From CAVQGZ01 sp942491665 (lineage in GTDB: Bacteria; Actinomycetota; Actinomycetes; Jiangellales; Jiangellaceae): a stretch of DNA of 64,000 bases. Location of the stretch: positions 186,001 through 250,000 of the forward strand of contig CALOBR010000001.1 of NCBI GenBank assembly GCA_942491665.1, read 5' to 3'. The notes under the pieces were generated by a model. It was given only the letters and a program-made list of their open reading frames with translations. It had not been told where the DNA came from and made no database searches. Of this stretch, positions 27,256 through 35,053 are shown piece by piece. The translations under genes were made by a program, and so were the position numbers. The stretch's first letter is position 1; the number at the start of each line of letters is the position of its first letter.

Positions 27256-28059
27256 TCACGCTTGGACGGCAAGTGCAGCCCGAATCATGGCGATCACATG
27301 GGCCGGTCGGGTGACCGCGTCGAGCCAGGTGAACCGGAGAACGAGATAGCCCATCCCAACGAGAGCAGCGTCGCGTCGGCGATCGGTCGCGAACTGCTTC
27401 GCGTCGGAGTGGTACGCGAAGCCATCGATCTCCACCACCAGCCGTCCCTCGACCAGCAGGTCGACCCAGCCAACTCCACCGATGAACACCTGGGACTCGA
27501 CGCTCAGGCCGGCCCGCCTGATCGCCAGCCGCGCCGCTGTCTCACCTGACGACCCGGCGCCAGGGTCGGCCAGAGCAACAACTGCGCGAGCAGCCCGAGC
27601 ACCGCGACCGGTGAGCTCCCGCAGCACGTCGTCACACTCGACACCACGCGCCAGAACCGCATCGACGACCACCAGAGCGTCGAGCTCAGGAAGGCAGCGC
27701 GCGCAGTCGGCAGCCGTTCGTGCGAGGGTCGCGACGCCGTCGATCGAGGGAGCGTCTCGTCGGTGCACGACGCCTTCGGGCAGCCTGACCCCGGACTGAC
27801 CACGGGAGACCGTGACATGGACGGTGGCCATGGGTGATAGCAGAGGCAGGCCGTGCGCTGCCGCCGCGGACGCACAGCTCAGCACCCCGCCGACCGACGC
27901 AGCCAAACGAACCGGCTCCGGAAGCTCCGTGAGCCCGACCTGTCCGCGCCCGATGCGAACGAGGCGGCCGTCAAGCAGAGCGCGTTCCACCTGGCGGCGC
28001 GGCAGCCGAGATCGCGGCATCAGGCCACCCTGGAGGCGGACCTCGTCGACGATGTCCAT
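27256..28059 (-). CDS. DUF559 endonuclease-like protein with AbiEi-type N-terminus
   Basis: A 267-residue protein. The N-terminus (about 1-50) resembles the winged-helix AbiEi_4 antitoxin-type domain (RALLDGRLVRIGRGQVGL). The C-terminus is a Vsr-like PD-(D/E)xK fold with E173, D200 (GWVDLLVEG), E210-I-D212 and H217, the DUF559 arrangement. A catalytic Lys is not evident. The start chosen is the ATG at 28059; a further ATG lies nine codons upstream. Such genes are scattered as solitary copies in actinobacterial genomes. It may be a DNA nuclease, but the role is unknown. It lies 3 bp from the inverted repeat. Confidence 0.72.
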   Translation of the reverse strand: MDIVDEVRLQGGLMPRSRLPRRQVERALLDGRLVRIGRGQVGLTELPEPVRLAASVGGVLSCASAAAAHGLPLLSPMATVHVTVSRGQSGVRLPEGVVHRRDAPSIDGVATLARTAADCARCLPELDALVVVDAVLARGVECDDVLRELTGRGARAARAVVALADPGAGSSGETAARLAIRRAGLSVESQVFIGGVGWVDLLVEGRLVVEIDGFAYHSDAKQFATDRRRDAALVGMGYLVLRFTWLDAVTRPAHVIAMIRAALAVQA

Positions 28060-28155
28060 GTCGACGCATGCTCGCGCCGCGCACACCCCTCATGCGCAGG
28101 GCAAGCCGTCCCCTGGGGACAACTCACCGGCGCCCGAGGCTGCTGGGGATGACCG

Positions 28156-28539
28156 TCAATCGCCCTCGGGTGCGTTGACCATCAGGACAGTGAGGCCCGA
28201 CTCGGCCAGCACCTCGATGGCCACCTCGGTCTCGCGTGGGGCGCGGCGTGCCATGTCGGTCCAGCCATCCCACACCAGCACGGTCGACGGCGGGACGTCA
28301 CCCAGGCAGTCGCCGAGGGCGTCCCAGTTGCGCCCGAACCAGCCCGGAAGGTTCAGCGCCGCGCTGACGGCGTCCATGAAGCCGTCCTTGTCAGCGACCC
28401 GCCCGGTGTCAAGCAGCACCATCGGCCGGCCGCGCGCGTCGCAGTGCGCCTCCAAGCCGAGCACGTCCACCGGCCGGGCGACCGGCACGACGCCGGCGGG
28501 AAGCCCGGCAAGGTCGTCGAGCGTGCTCCACGCCACCAT
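28156..28539 (-). CDS. Barstar-family ribonuclease inhibitor
   Basis: Cytoplasmic inhibitor of 127 residues. It has the barstar core: VVLLDTGRVADKDGFMDAVSAALNLPGWFGRNWDAL, whose FGRNWDAL is the family hallmark, then DCLGDVPP and a C-terminal strand. The ATG overlaps the stop of the upstream RNase gene (TGATG), the expected arrangement for a toxin with its protective inhibitor. It presumably binds the RNase encoded next to it before export. Confidence 0.88.
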   Translation of the reverse strand: MVAWSTLDDLAGLPAGVVPVARPVDVLGLEAHCDARGRPMVLLDTGRVADKDGFMDAVSAALNLPGWFGRNWDALGDCLGDVPPSTVLVWDGWTDMARRAPRETEVAIEVLAESGLTVLMVNAPEGD

Positions 28540-28973
28540 CAGCGCCACACCCTGGAGAACGAGGAGTAGTGGTCGTCTGTCCAGTAGACCTCGTCCTGAT
28601 CGCCGGTGACCAGGCGCCACGGGCCGCGGTCGTCCTCGCCCGGCTTGTCGACGGTGAACTCTGCGTAGTAGCCGACCTGCGCGTCGGGGAGGGTCCCCTC
28701 TCGGTTCTGGAACGTGCTGCCGTCTTTGCTGTACGGGAACGGCCCACCGTCGTCGATCAGCACAAGCGTCTCTTGCGCGTTCGGCGGAAGCTCCACCTCG
28801 AGAACCCAGGGCAAACCGCTGATCGGGTCGACGTCAGAATCCGGGAGAGCCTCTACCTGGACGTCGCCCACCGGCTCGGCGAGCGCGTCACCACCCTGTG
28901 GGCTGCACCCGGCGAGCAGGGCCACCAGGAGCCACGCCACGACCAACGCCACGACACGGGACCGCACACGCAT
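28539..28973 (-). CDS. Lipoprotein guanyl-specific ribonuclease (RNase Sa/barnase-like)
   Basis: A 144-residue precursor. The first 23 residues are a signal peptide ending in a lipobox with C23 (LLAGC), so the mature protein should be a surface lipoprotein. The C-terminal half is an RNase Sa fold: FQNREGTLP, then catalytic E105, R116, R120 and H135. Spacings are E-R 11, E-R 15 and E-H 30; RNase Sa has E54, R65, R69 and H85. It is coupled to a barstar gene. Likely a contact-dependent or defensive RNase toxin, or a nutrient RNase; which is not decided by the sequence. Confidence 0.85.
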   Translation of the reverse strand: MRVRSRVVALVVAWLLVALLAGCSPQGGDALAEPVGDVQVEALPDSDVDPISGLPWVLEVELPPNAQETLVLIDDGGPFPYSKDGSTFQNREGTLPDAQVGYYAEFTVDKPGEDDRGPWRLVTGDQDEVYWTDDHYSSFSRVWR

Positions 28974-29035
28974 CCGCGCATCGTGCCACGAGCCGGTTCG
29001 CGTGCCCTGGGGACCGTTCTGCGATGATCCGGGCC

Positions 29036-29953
29036 ATGAGCGCGCGAGAGCTGGACGCCGCCGGCATCACCGACCCGGTGACCCGCGAGTCCTACGAGCG
29101 GTGCCGCCGGCTCAACGCTGCCCACGGCAAGACGTACTACCTCGCCACTCTTCTGCTGCCGCCGGCGAAGCGCCCTTACGTCCACGCGCTCTACGGCTTT
29201 GCGCGCTACGCCGACGAGATCGTGGACGACCTGGCCTCAGCGCTCACCGAGCAGCAGAAGGCCGACTGGCTCGGCAGGTGGGGCGACTCGGTGCTGTCCG
29301 ACATCGGCGTCGGGCACAGCGACGACCCGATCGGGCGGGCGCTGGTCGACACGGTGAACCGCTGGCAGATCCCCGTCGAGCACTTCGAGGCGTTCCTGCA
29401 CTCGATGCGAATGGACCTGACCGTCACTGGGTACGCCACCTACGACGACCTCTACACCTACGTCTACGGCAGTGCTGCGGTCATCGGGCTGCAGATGGTG
29501 CCCATCCTCGAGCCGCTGGACGACGCGGCGTACCCGGCGGCGACCGACCTCGGGGTGGCGTTCCAGCTGGCGAACTTCACCCGCGACGTCGGCGAAGACC
29601 TTGACCGGGGACGGGTGTACCTGCCGCTGGAAGACCTCGCGCGGTTCGGGCTCACCCGGGCGCACCTGGAGACCCGTCAGGTCACCGATGCGGTACGCGA
29701 CCTGCTGGCGTTTCAGATCGCCCGGGTTCGGCGGCTCTCGAGACGAGCCGAGGAGGGGATCAGTTTGCTGCACCCCACCAGCCGCCCATGCATCGAGGCG
29801 GCTCAAGAGCTGTACGTCGGCATCGTCGACGAGGTCGAGGCCATCGACTACCAGGTGTTCGACGCGCGGGCGACGACGTCGTCATGGCGACGGGCCAAGG
29901 TTGCCGGGGGTGCCTACGGGCGGTCCGTGCGGGCTCGCGTCACCTCGTCCTGA
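29036..29953 (+). CDS. crtB: Phytoene synthase CrtB
   Basis: Squalene/phytoene synthase family enzyme of 305 residues that condenses two GGPP into phytoene. Both aspartate motifs are present: YADEIVDDL near residue 65 and the NFTRDVGEDLDRGRVYLP block near 185. HGKTYYLATLLLPPAKRP at the start is the usual N-terminal signature. The start is taken at the ATG at 29036; an ATG four codons upstream is equally possible. It is not directly linked to crtE-crtI but separated by the accessory block. The last 40 bp overlap crtYd on the other strand. Confidence 0.92.
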   Translation: MSARELDAAGITDPVTRESYERCRRLNAAHGKTYYLATLLLPPAKRPYVHALYGFARYADEIVDDLASALTEQQKADWLGRWGDSVLSDIGVGHSDDPIGRALVDTVNRWQIPVEHFEAFLHSMRMDLTVTGYATYDDLYTYVYGSAAVIGLQMVPILEPLDDAAYPAATDLGVAFQLANFTRDVGEDLDRGRVYLPLEDLARFGLTRAHLETRQVTDAVRDLLAFQIARVRRLSRRAEEGISLLHPTSRPCIEAAQELYVGIVDEVEAIDYQVFDARATTSSWRRAKVAGGAYGRSVRARVTSS

Positions 29954-30363
29954 CCCTCGGCGTCTGCCGCATCGCGTCGAGCGACAGCCTCGCGAGCATC
30001 GCGCCGCCGCTGCCACGGCCCGTCGGCATAGGGCCCGACATCGATGCCCCGGCGCCCCCAGACGACCCACAGGTCGAGCGTGAGAACGATCATGGCAAAG
30101 CCGAACATGAGGTCCTCGACCGGTGCGTAGACGATCCGCCAGTCGCCGAGCAGCACGACCTGACCGCTCGTCAGCGTCGTCTCGGGGTTGTAGGTGACGA
30201 TCTCTCGTCCCGTGAGCCAGCCGTTCGTGAGCAGCTGGAAGAAGGCCATGATCGCGTAGGCAGTCCAGAAGAGCGCCCGCCGCAGCAGGCCGACACGCAG
30301 CACCACCAGGTCGAGCAGCACCACCACAACGACTCCGAGGAGCGCCAGCTGCGTGTAGGTCAT
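29914..30363 (-). CDS. crtYd: Lycopene cyclase domain subunit (CrtYd-like)
   Basis: A 149-residue membrane protein with three to four helices and the lycopene cyclase domain motif LVLLGDWRIVYAPVEDLMFGFAMI, matching the second subunit of the heterodimeric actinobacterial CrtYc/CrtYd cyclase. The ATG follows AGGAG and overlaps the crtYc stop as ATGA. The subunit pair cyclises psi-ends of lycopene. Whether it cyclises one end or both is not readable, but the CruF-like gene implies that one end stays acyclic. It converges with crtB with a 40-bp overlap. Confidence 0.85.
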   Translation of the reverse strand: MTYTQLALLGVVVVVLLDLVVLRVGLLRRALFWTAYAIMAFFQLLTNGWLTGREIVTYNPETTLTSGQVVLLGDWRIVYAPVEDLMFGFAMIVLTLDLWVVWGRRGIDVGPYADGPWQRRRDAREAVARRDAADAEGQDEVTRARTDRP

Positions 30364-30704
30364 GTCGTCTCCTGCACGGCCGGCCAACGACGAACCACGC
30401 TGACGGCTTCCAGCGTCATCACCCCGGCGATCGGGACGATGATGAAGAACAGCAGCTCCTCCAGCGGAAGCGTGCCGAACAGCAGCACGCCGGTGGTCTG
30501 GTCGGGGTCGAAGAACCAGTGGTCGCGGCTGATGGCGAAGAGGTCCCACACCGTGAACACGACGACCACCGGTAGCACCGTCAGCGCCAGACGGCGGGGA
30601 CGACGCCAGACCCGAACCCCGAGGTACAGCTCCAACGGCAACGTCGCGAGCAGGATGAACGCCAGAATGCCGAGGTAGGCGTAGGGCTGCAGCACGTCGG
30701 GCAC
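30360..30704 (-). CDS. crtYc: Lycopene cyclase domain subunit (CrtYc-like)
   Basis: First subunit of the split lycopene cyclase: 114 residues with three helices, SRDHWFFDPDQTTGV and GTLPLEELLFFIIVP, both typical of the lycopene cyclase domain. The GTG at 30704 is chosen because it gives the family length; the longer frame is antisense to pknB. A weak CAGGCT box ends 6 nt upstream of it. Its stop overlaps crtYd. Confidence 0.85.
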   Translation of the reverse strand: MPDVLQPYAYLGILAFILLATLPLELYLGVRVWRRPRRLALTVLPVVVVFTVWDLFAISRDHWFFDPDQTTGVLLFGTLPLEELLFFIIVPIAGVMTLEAVSVVRRWPAVQETT

Positions 30705-30764
30705 GGCCCTAGCCTGCCCGACACCCGCGGGGTTCACGAACCGAGGTTGCGCAGCGGTCGCACC

Positions 30765-30770
30765 TACACT
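30765..30770 (+). promoter_or_regulatory. Leaderless -10 box of the PASTA kinase gene
   Basis: TACACT ends 6 nt before the GTG at 30777. The spacing places the transcription start at the GTG and decides in favour of this start over the one at 30747. Confidence 0.6.
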
Positions 30771-30776
30771 CGACGC

Positions 30777-32753
30777 GTGGAGACCGCGGTGGACGACGCG
30801 CTGATCGGCCGGCTGGTCGACGGTCGATATCGCGTGCGCTCCCGCATCGCCCGTGGCGGCATGGCCACCGTCTACGAGGCCTCCGACGAGCGTCTGGGAC
30901 GCGCCGTCGCCCTCAAGGTGATGCACCCCGACCTGGCCGAGGACGACGAGTTCGTCCAGCGATTCATCGACGAAGCCCGCTCGGCAGCAGCGCTGTCGCG
31001 CGACCGTGCCATCGTCACGGTGTTCGACCAGGGCACGTCGGACGGCATCGTCTGGCTGGCGCTCGAGCTCGTTCGAGGCCGGACGCTGCGGCAGGTGATC
31101 GCCGAGCGGGGTCGCCTCGACCCGCGCACCGCCCTGGCGGTCATGGACCCGGTGCTCGCGGCCCTGGCCGCCGCCCACGACGCCGGCATCGTGCACCGTG
31201 ACGTGAAGCCGGAGAACGTGCTCGTCGGTGACGACGGCGACGTCCAGGTGGCCGACTTCGGCCTGGCACACGCGGTGAGTGGTGCCGCCCCTCCCCGCGG
31301 CGCCTCGACCCGGGGACTGCTTCTGGGCACGGTGGCCTACATCTCCCCCGAGCAGGCGTTGGGGCATCCGGCAACCCAGGCGTCCGACGTCTATGCCGCC
31401 GGTGTGATGCTCTACGAGCTGCTGACGGGCCACCCTCCCCATGACGGGGTCACCGACTACGTGGTGGTCCGCAAGCACGTGGACGAGGACGTGGCTGCGC
31501 CGTCGACGGAGAACCCCGAGATCCCGCCCGCGGTCGACGCGCTCGTGGCACAGGCGACATCACGCACCGTCGCCGATCGCTACCCCGACGCCGGGGCCTT
31601 CCTCGGCGCTGTACGGCGCACCCGCAAGGCACTGGAGCGCGACCCCGGCACCCGCCCGACCGGGCCCCTCACCGCCGCAGCCGGGGCAGGTGCAACTGCT
31701 TCTGCAGCCGGGGCATCGGGGCGACGCTCCGACACCAACCCCATCCACCGGAGCACGGCGTCGATCGACCCCACCTCAGGACCGAGCGCGGGCACGGCCA
31801 CCGTGCCGCCGAACCCGGTGACGGCAGCGGCGGTCGTGGCCGACCCGTTCGAGTCGCCACCCAGGCGTCGGCGACGCAAGCGGCGACTGCTGCGGCTCGT
31901 GATGACGGTGCTCGTGCTCGGCGCGCTCGGCGGCGCTGCCTGGTGGTGGTTCGAGGGTCGTCTCGTCGAGACACCACCCATGGTGGGGATGACCGTCGAC
32001 CAGGCCCAGCAGCTGGCCGACGCCGCCGGACTCAGCGTGGTGCTCGGCGCCGAAGAGCACTCCGAGACGATCCCGCTCGACGCCGTCGTGTCGACCGCGC
32101 CAGCTCCAGGCCAGGCGGTGGCGCCCGGTGGGTCGGTCACCCTCGTGCTCTCGCTGGGACCGGAGCGCTACGACGTCCCGTCCATCGTCGGCTCCACCCG
32201 CGCCCAGGCCGAAGCGGCGTTGGCCGACCTGACGCTGGTGCCCGGCGAGGTGAACCGACGGTTCAACGAAGACGTCCCCCGGGGACAGGTGATCTCGCAG
32301 GAGCCGGCCGCCGGCACCGAGGTCAAGCGCGGCGCCGAGGTGTCGTTCGTGATGAGCAAGGGACGCCAGCCCATCGACGTCCCGGACGTCGTCGGTGACA
32401 CACGCAGTGCCGCGGCCGACGAGGTCGAGACTGCAGGGCTGGTAGCCCAGTTCGGTGAGGCCTTCTCTGACGACGTCGACAAGGGCCAGGTGATATCGCA
32501 GGACCCGAGTGACGGCACGGTGTTTCGTGGCGACACCATCTCGATCATCGTCTCGCTCGGACCGGAGACCGTCGTCGTCCCCAACGTCGAGGGCCGAGAT
32601 GCCGACGAGGCCAAGGCCGAGCTCGAGGCCACCGGACTGGTCGTGCGCACGATCGTGCTGCTGCCGGCGGGGCCGAACAACGTGCTGCGCCAGGCGCCGG
32701 CTGAAGGCAGCACGGTGAACTCCGGCTCCGAAGTCACCATCTACATCTTCTGA
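30777..32753 (+). CDS. PASTA-domain Ser/Thr protein kinase (PknB/Stk1-like)
   Basis: Eukaryotic-type kinase of 658 residues. The cytoplasmic kinase domain (about 10-275) has RGGMATVYEA, ALKVM, the catalytic HRDVKPEN and ADFGLAHA, followed by a TAYISPEQ-like activation segment. A low-complexity linker is followed by one membrane helix near 370. Four extracytoplasmic PASTA repeats (about 395-655) follow, suggesting sensing of peptidoglycan fragments. The GTG start is supported by a leaderless promoter. It lies beside the crt genes but shows no link to them. The DMT transporter gene begins 7 bp downstream. Confidence 0.92.
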   Translation: METAVDDALIGRLVDGRYRVRSRIARGGMATVYEASDERLGRAVALKVMHPDLAEDDEFVQRFIDEARSAAALSRDRAIVTVFDQGTSDGIVWLALELVRGRTLRQVIAERGRLDPRTALAVMDPVLAALAAAHDAGIVHRDVKPENVLVGDDGDVQVADFGLAHAVSGAAPPRGASTRGLLLGTVAYISPEQALGHPATQASDVYAAGVMLYELLTGHPPHDGVTDYVVVRKHVDEDVAAPSTENPEIPPAVDALVAQATSRTVADRYPDAGAFLGAVRRTRKALERDPGTRPTGPLTAAAGAGATASAAGASGRRSDTNPIHRSTASIDPTSGPSAGTATVPPNPVTAAAVVADPFESPPRRRRRKRRLLRLVMTVLVLGALGGAAWWWFEGRLVETPPMVGMTVDQAQQLADAAGLSVVLGAEEHSETIPLDAVVSTAPAPGQAVAPGGSVTLVLSLGPERYDVPSIVGSTRAQAEAALADLTLVPGEVNRRFNEDVPRGQVISQEPAAGTEVKRGAEVSFVMSKGRQPIDVPDVVGDTRSAAADEVETAGLVAQFGEAFSDDVDKGQVISQDPSDGTVFRGDTISIIVSLGPETVVVPNVEGRDADEAKAELEATGLVVRTIVLLPAGPNNVLRQAPAEGSTVNSGSEVTIYIF

Positions 32754-32760
32754 CGCAACG

Positions 32761-33666
32761 GTGACCACCGTCCTCACCGGCCGCGCCGGCTCCCTCGCCC
32801 CGGCTGCCGCCCTCGTGGGCGTGACCGCGATCTGGGGGTCGACGTTCGTCGTCATCAAGGACCTCACCGAGACGATCCCCGTCGCGGACTTCTTGGCCGT
32901 CCGGTTCGCCATCGCCGCCGTGGGGCTCTGGCTGCTGGCCCCGCGCTCGGTCGCCCGGCTCACGAGCGACGCGCGACGCAAGGCCATGGTGCTGGGCCTG
33001 GTCTACGGTGCTGCCCAGCTGCTGCAGACGTGGGGGCTGACGCTCGTCTCGGCTTCGGTCAGCGGCTTCATCACCGGCCTCTACGTGGTGCTGACCCCGG
33101 TGATCGCCGCTCTGCTGCTGCGCGAGTCTGTGCCGCGGGCCACCTGGCTCGCGGTAGGCCTGGCCGCGGCCGGGCTGGGCGTGCTGTCACTCAACGGGTT
33201 CGCCATCGGCGTGGGCGAGCTGGTCACGGCACTGTCGGCAGTGGGCTACGCCCTGCACATCGTGCTGCTGGGGGCGTGGTCCAAGCCCGGCCAGGCCGTC
33301 GGACTGGCCGTCGTGCAGATGGGCTTCACCTCCGCCGTGTGCGCAGTGGCTGCCGCCCCGGACGGGATCGTTCTTCCGTCGACCAGCGCCGAGTGGCTGG
33401 TGATGCTGTACCTCGCCCTCGCGGCAGGTGCCCTGGCGATGGTGGCCCAGACGTGGGCCCAGGCCCGGCTGCCCGCTTCCCGTGCCGCGATCATCATGAC
33501 GACCGAGCCGGTCTTCGCGGCCATCTTCGGCATCACGCTGGACGGCGACCCGGTGACCGTCCGCTTCGTCCTCGGTGCCGGCCTCGTGCTGGCCGCCATG
33601 TACATCGCAGAGCTGGGACCACGCCGCGCACGCGACGGCACCGTCGCTCACCTGCCCGGTGAGTGA
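32761..33666 (+). CDS. EamA/DMT-family transporter
   Basis: A 301-residue protein with about ten membrane helices and the two EamA repeats (WGSTFVVIKDLTETIPVADFLAVRF at the start, AQTWAQARLPASRAAIIMTTEPVFA in the second half). DMT carriers export metabolites such as amino acids or nucleotide precursors; the substrate is unknown. Start GTG is 7 bp after the kinase gene. The last 19 bp overlap the 3' end of the convergent EamA gene, a second such overlap in this window. Confidence 0.83.
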   Translation: MTTVLTGRAGSLAPAAALVGVTAIWGSTFVVIKDLTETIPVADFLAVRFAIAAVGLWLLAPRSVARLTSDARRKAMVLGLVYGAAQLLQTWGLTLVSASVSGFITGLYVVLTPVIAALLLRESVPRATWLAVGLAAAGLGVLSLNGFAIGVGELVTALSAVGYALHIVLLGAWSKPGQAVGLAVVQMGFTSAVCAVAAAPDGIVLPSTSAEWLVMLYLALAAGALAMVAQTWAQARLPASRAAIIMTTEPVFAAIFGITLDGDPVTVRFVLGAGLVLAAMYIAELGPRRARDGTVAHLPGE

Positions 33667-34556
33667 CCGGCGCGGATCGGCCGGCCCGCCCCGATGATCC
33701 CCTGGGCCAAAGCCACGCCGACCAGCGCGATCACGCCGCCGACAGGCTGGTTCCAGGTGAGCTGCTCGCCCAGCACCAGGATGCCGAGCGTGGTCGACAC
33801 GAGGGGGATCAGGTATGTCACCGTGGCCGCGATCGTCGGTCCCGCCGTGCGCACCACGCGCCAGAACAGCACGTAGGCCAGCCCCGCGCCCAAGGCTCCG
33901 AGCCCGATCAGCGCCAGCACCGACTCCGGACGGATCTCGCTCGGAGCCCCGCCCAGCGGAACCACGGGGAGCACGATGGCGGTAGCCAGCACGAGCTGCA
34001 CCCCGCTCAAGGACGCACCGGACAGCGACGAGTCGGCCAGCCGCCAGCGCATCCACGCCGTCCCGAACCCGTAGCAGGCGGTGGCACCGAGCATGGCGAG
34101 GATGCCGACCATGTCGAGCGTGTCGACGTCCCACACCCCAAGAAGCACCCCGATGCCGACGAAGCCCAGCAGCAGACCGAGGCGCTGCTGTCGGCTGGCG
34201 CGCTCCAGCGGGATCAGCACGGCGACGAAGACCGCCACCCACAACGGGGTAGTCGCGTTGAGGAGGCCGGCCAGGATCGACGTGACGCGGGTCTGGGCGA
34301 ACGCGATCAGCGTGAACGGCACGGCGGTGAGGATCGCCGCCACGACGACGAGGTCTTTGAACTCAGAGCGCTGCAGGCGAATCGGCTGACGCATCACGAG
34401 GAGCACAATGACCAGCGTCAACGCTCCCAGCGATATGCGGCCGAAGGCGACGGTAATCGGGCTGAACGAGCGCAGCGCCAGCTCGTTGAACAAGAAGCTG
34501 CAGCCCCAGACGAGAACCAGGGCGAGGTAGGCCGGCAGCCAGTCGCGGCGGCTCAC
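33648..34556 (-). CDS. EamA-family transporter
   Basis: A second DMT exporter of 302 residues with ten helices (WGCSFLFNELALRSFSPITVAFGRISLGAL; ...VRTAGPTIAATVTYLIPLVSTTLG). The GTG start overlaps the ogt stop (GTGA), so it is translated with the two repair genes upstream. Linkage to alkylation repair is unusual, but the overlap may only reflect compaction. Substrate unknown. Confidence 0.82.
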   Translation of the reverse strand: MSRRDWLPAYLALVLVWGCSFLFNELALRSFSPITVAFGRISLGALTLVIVLLVMRQPIRLQRSEFKDLVVVAAILTAVPFTLIAFAQTRVTSILAGLLNATTPLWVAVFVAVLIPLERASRQQRLGLLLGFVGIGVLLGVWDVDTLDMVGILAMLGATACYGFGTAWMRWRLADSSLSGASLSGVQLVLATAIVLPVVPLGGAPSEIRPESVLALIGLGALGAGLAYVLFWRVVRTAGPTIAATVTYLIPLVSTTLGILVLGEQLTWNQPVGGVIALVGVALAQGIIGAGRPIRAGHSPGR

Positions 34557-35053
34557 CGCCCGTCGCGTGCGGCACGCTCGTGCTCCAGCAGCCGCGACTT
34601 CACGGCGGCACCGTACGCGTAGCCACCTACCCCCCCACCTGCCGGGACGACGCGGTGGCACGGCACGAAGGGGGCGACGAGGTTGCGCGCACACGCCTGG
34701 CCCGCGGCTCGAGCGGCACCTGGCGACCCGGCGCGACGGGCGAGCTCGGCGTAGGTGATCGGCTCGCCGGGGTTCACGAGTCGAAGCTGCTCCCACGCCG
34801 CGCGGGCAAACTGGCCACCCGGCTGACGAACCGCCACGGCATCCAGCGCCCCCGGGTCGCCGTCGAAGTACCGCTCGACCGCCGATTCGATCGGGGCGAC
34901 AGCGTTGTCAGCCGCTAGCGGCACGTCGACCAGCCCGAGCCGGGCGGTGAGCTCCGCGACGTCACCGAAGCCCGACGCCAGGACGACGCCGTCGTCGTCG
35001 ACGACGAGCGCGAGCGGGCCGACGGGGGTGGCAAGAACAGCGCTGCCGGTCAT
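34553..35053 (-). CDS. ogt: Methylated-DNA-protein cysteine methyltransferase (Ogt)
   Basis: Suicide enzyme of 166 residues that takes the methyl group from O6-methylguanine. The active site PCHRVVPAGGGVGGYAYG and the ITYAELARRAGSPGAARAAGQA DNA-binding helix are visible. The ATG overlaps the upstream Ada-AlkA stop (ATGA). Because the Ada-AlkA protein here lacks its own methyltransferase domain, this gene supplies the missing activity in the same operon. The longer upstream frame is antisense and was ignored. Confidence 0.92.
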   Translation of the reverse strand: MTGSAVLATPVGPLALVVDDDGVVLASGFGDVAELTARLGLVDVPLAADNAVAPIESAVERYFDGDPGALDAVAVRQPGGQFARAAWEQLRLVNPGEPITYAELARRAGSPGAARAAGQACARNLVAPFVPCHRVVPAGGGVGGYAYGAAVKSRLLEHERAARDGR

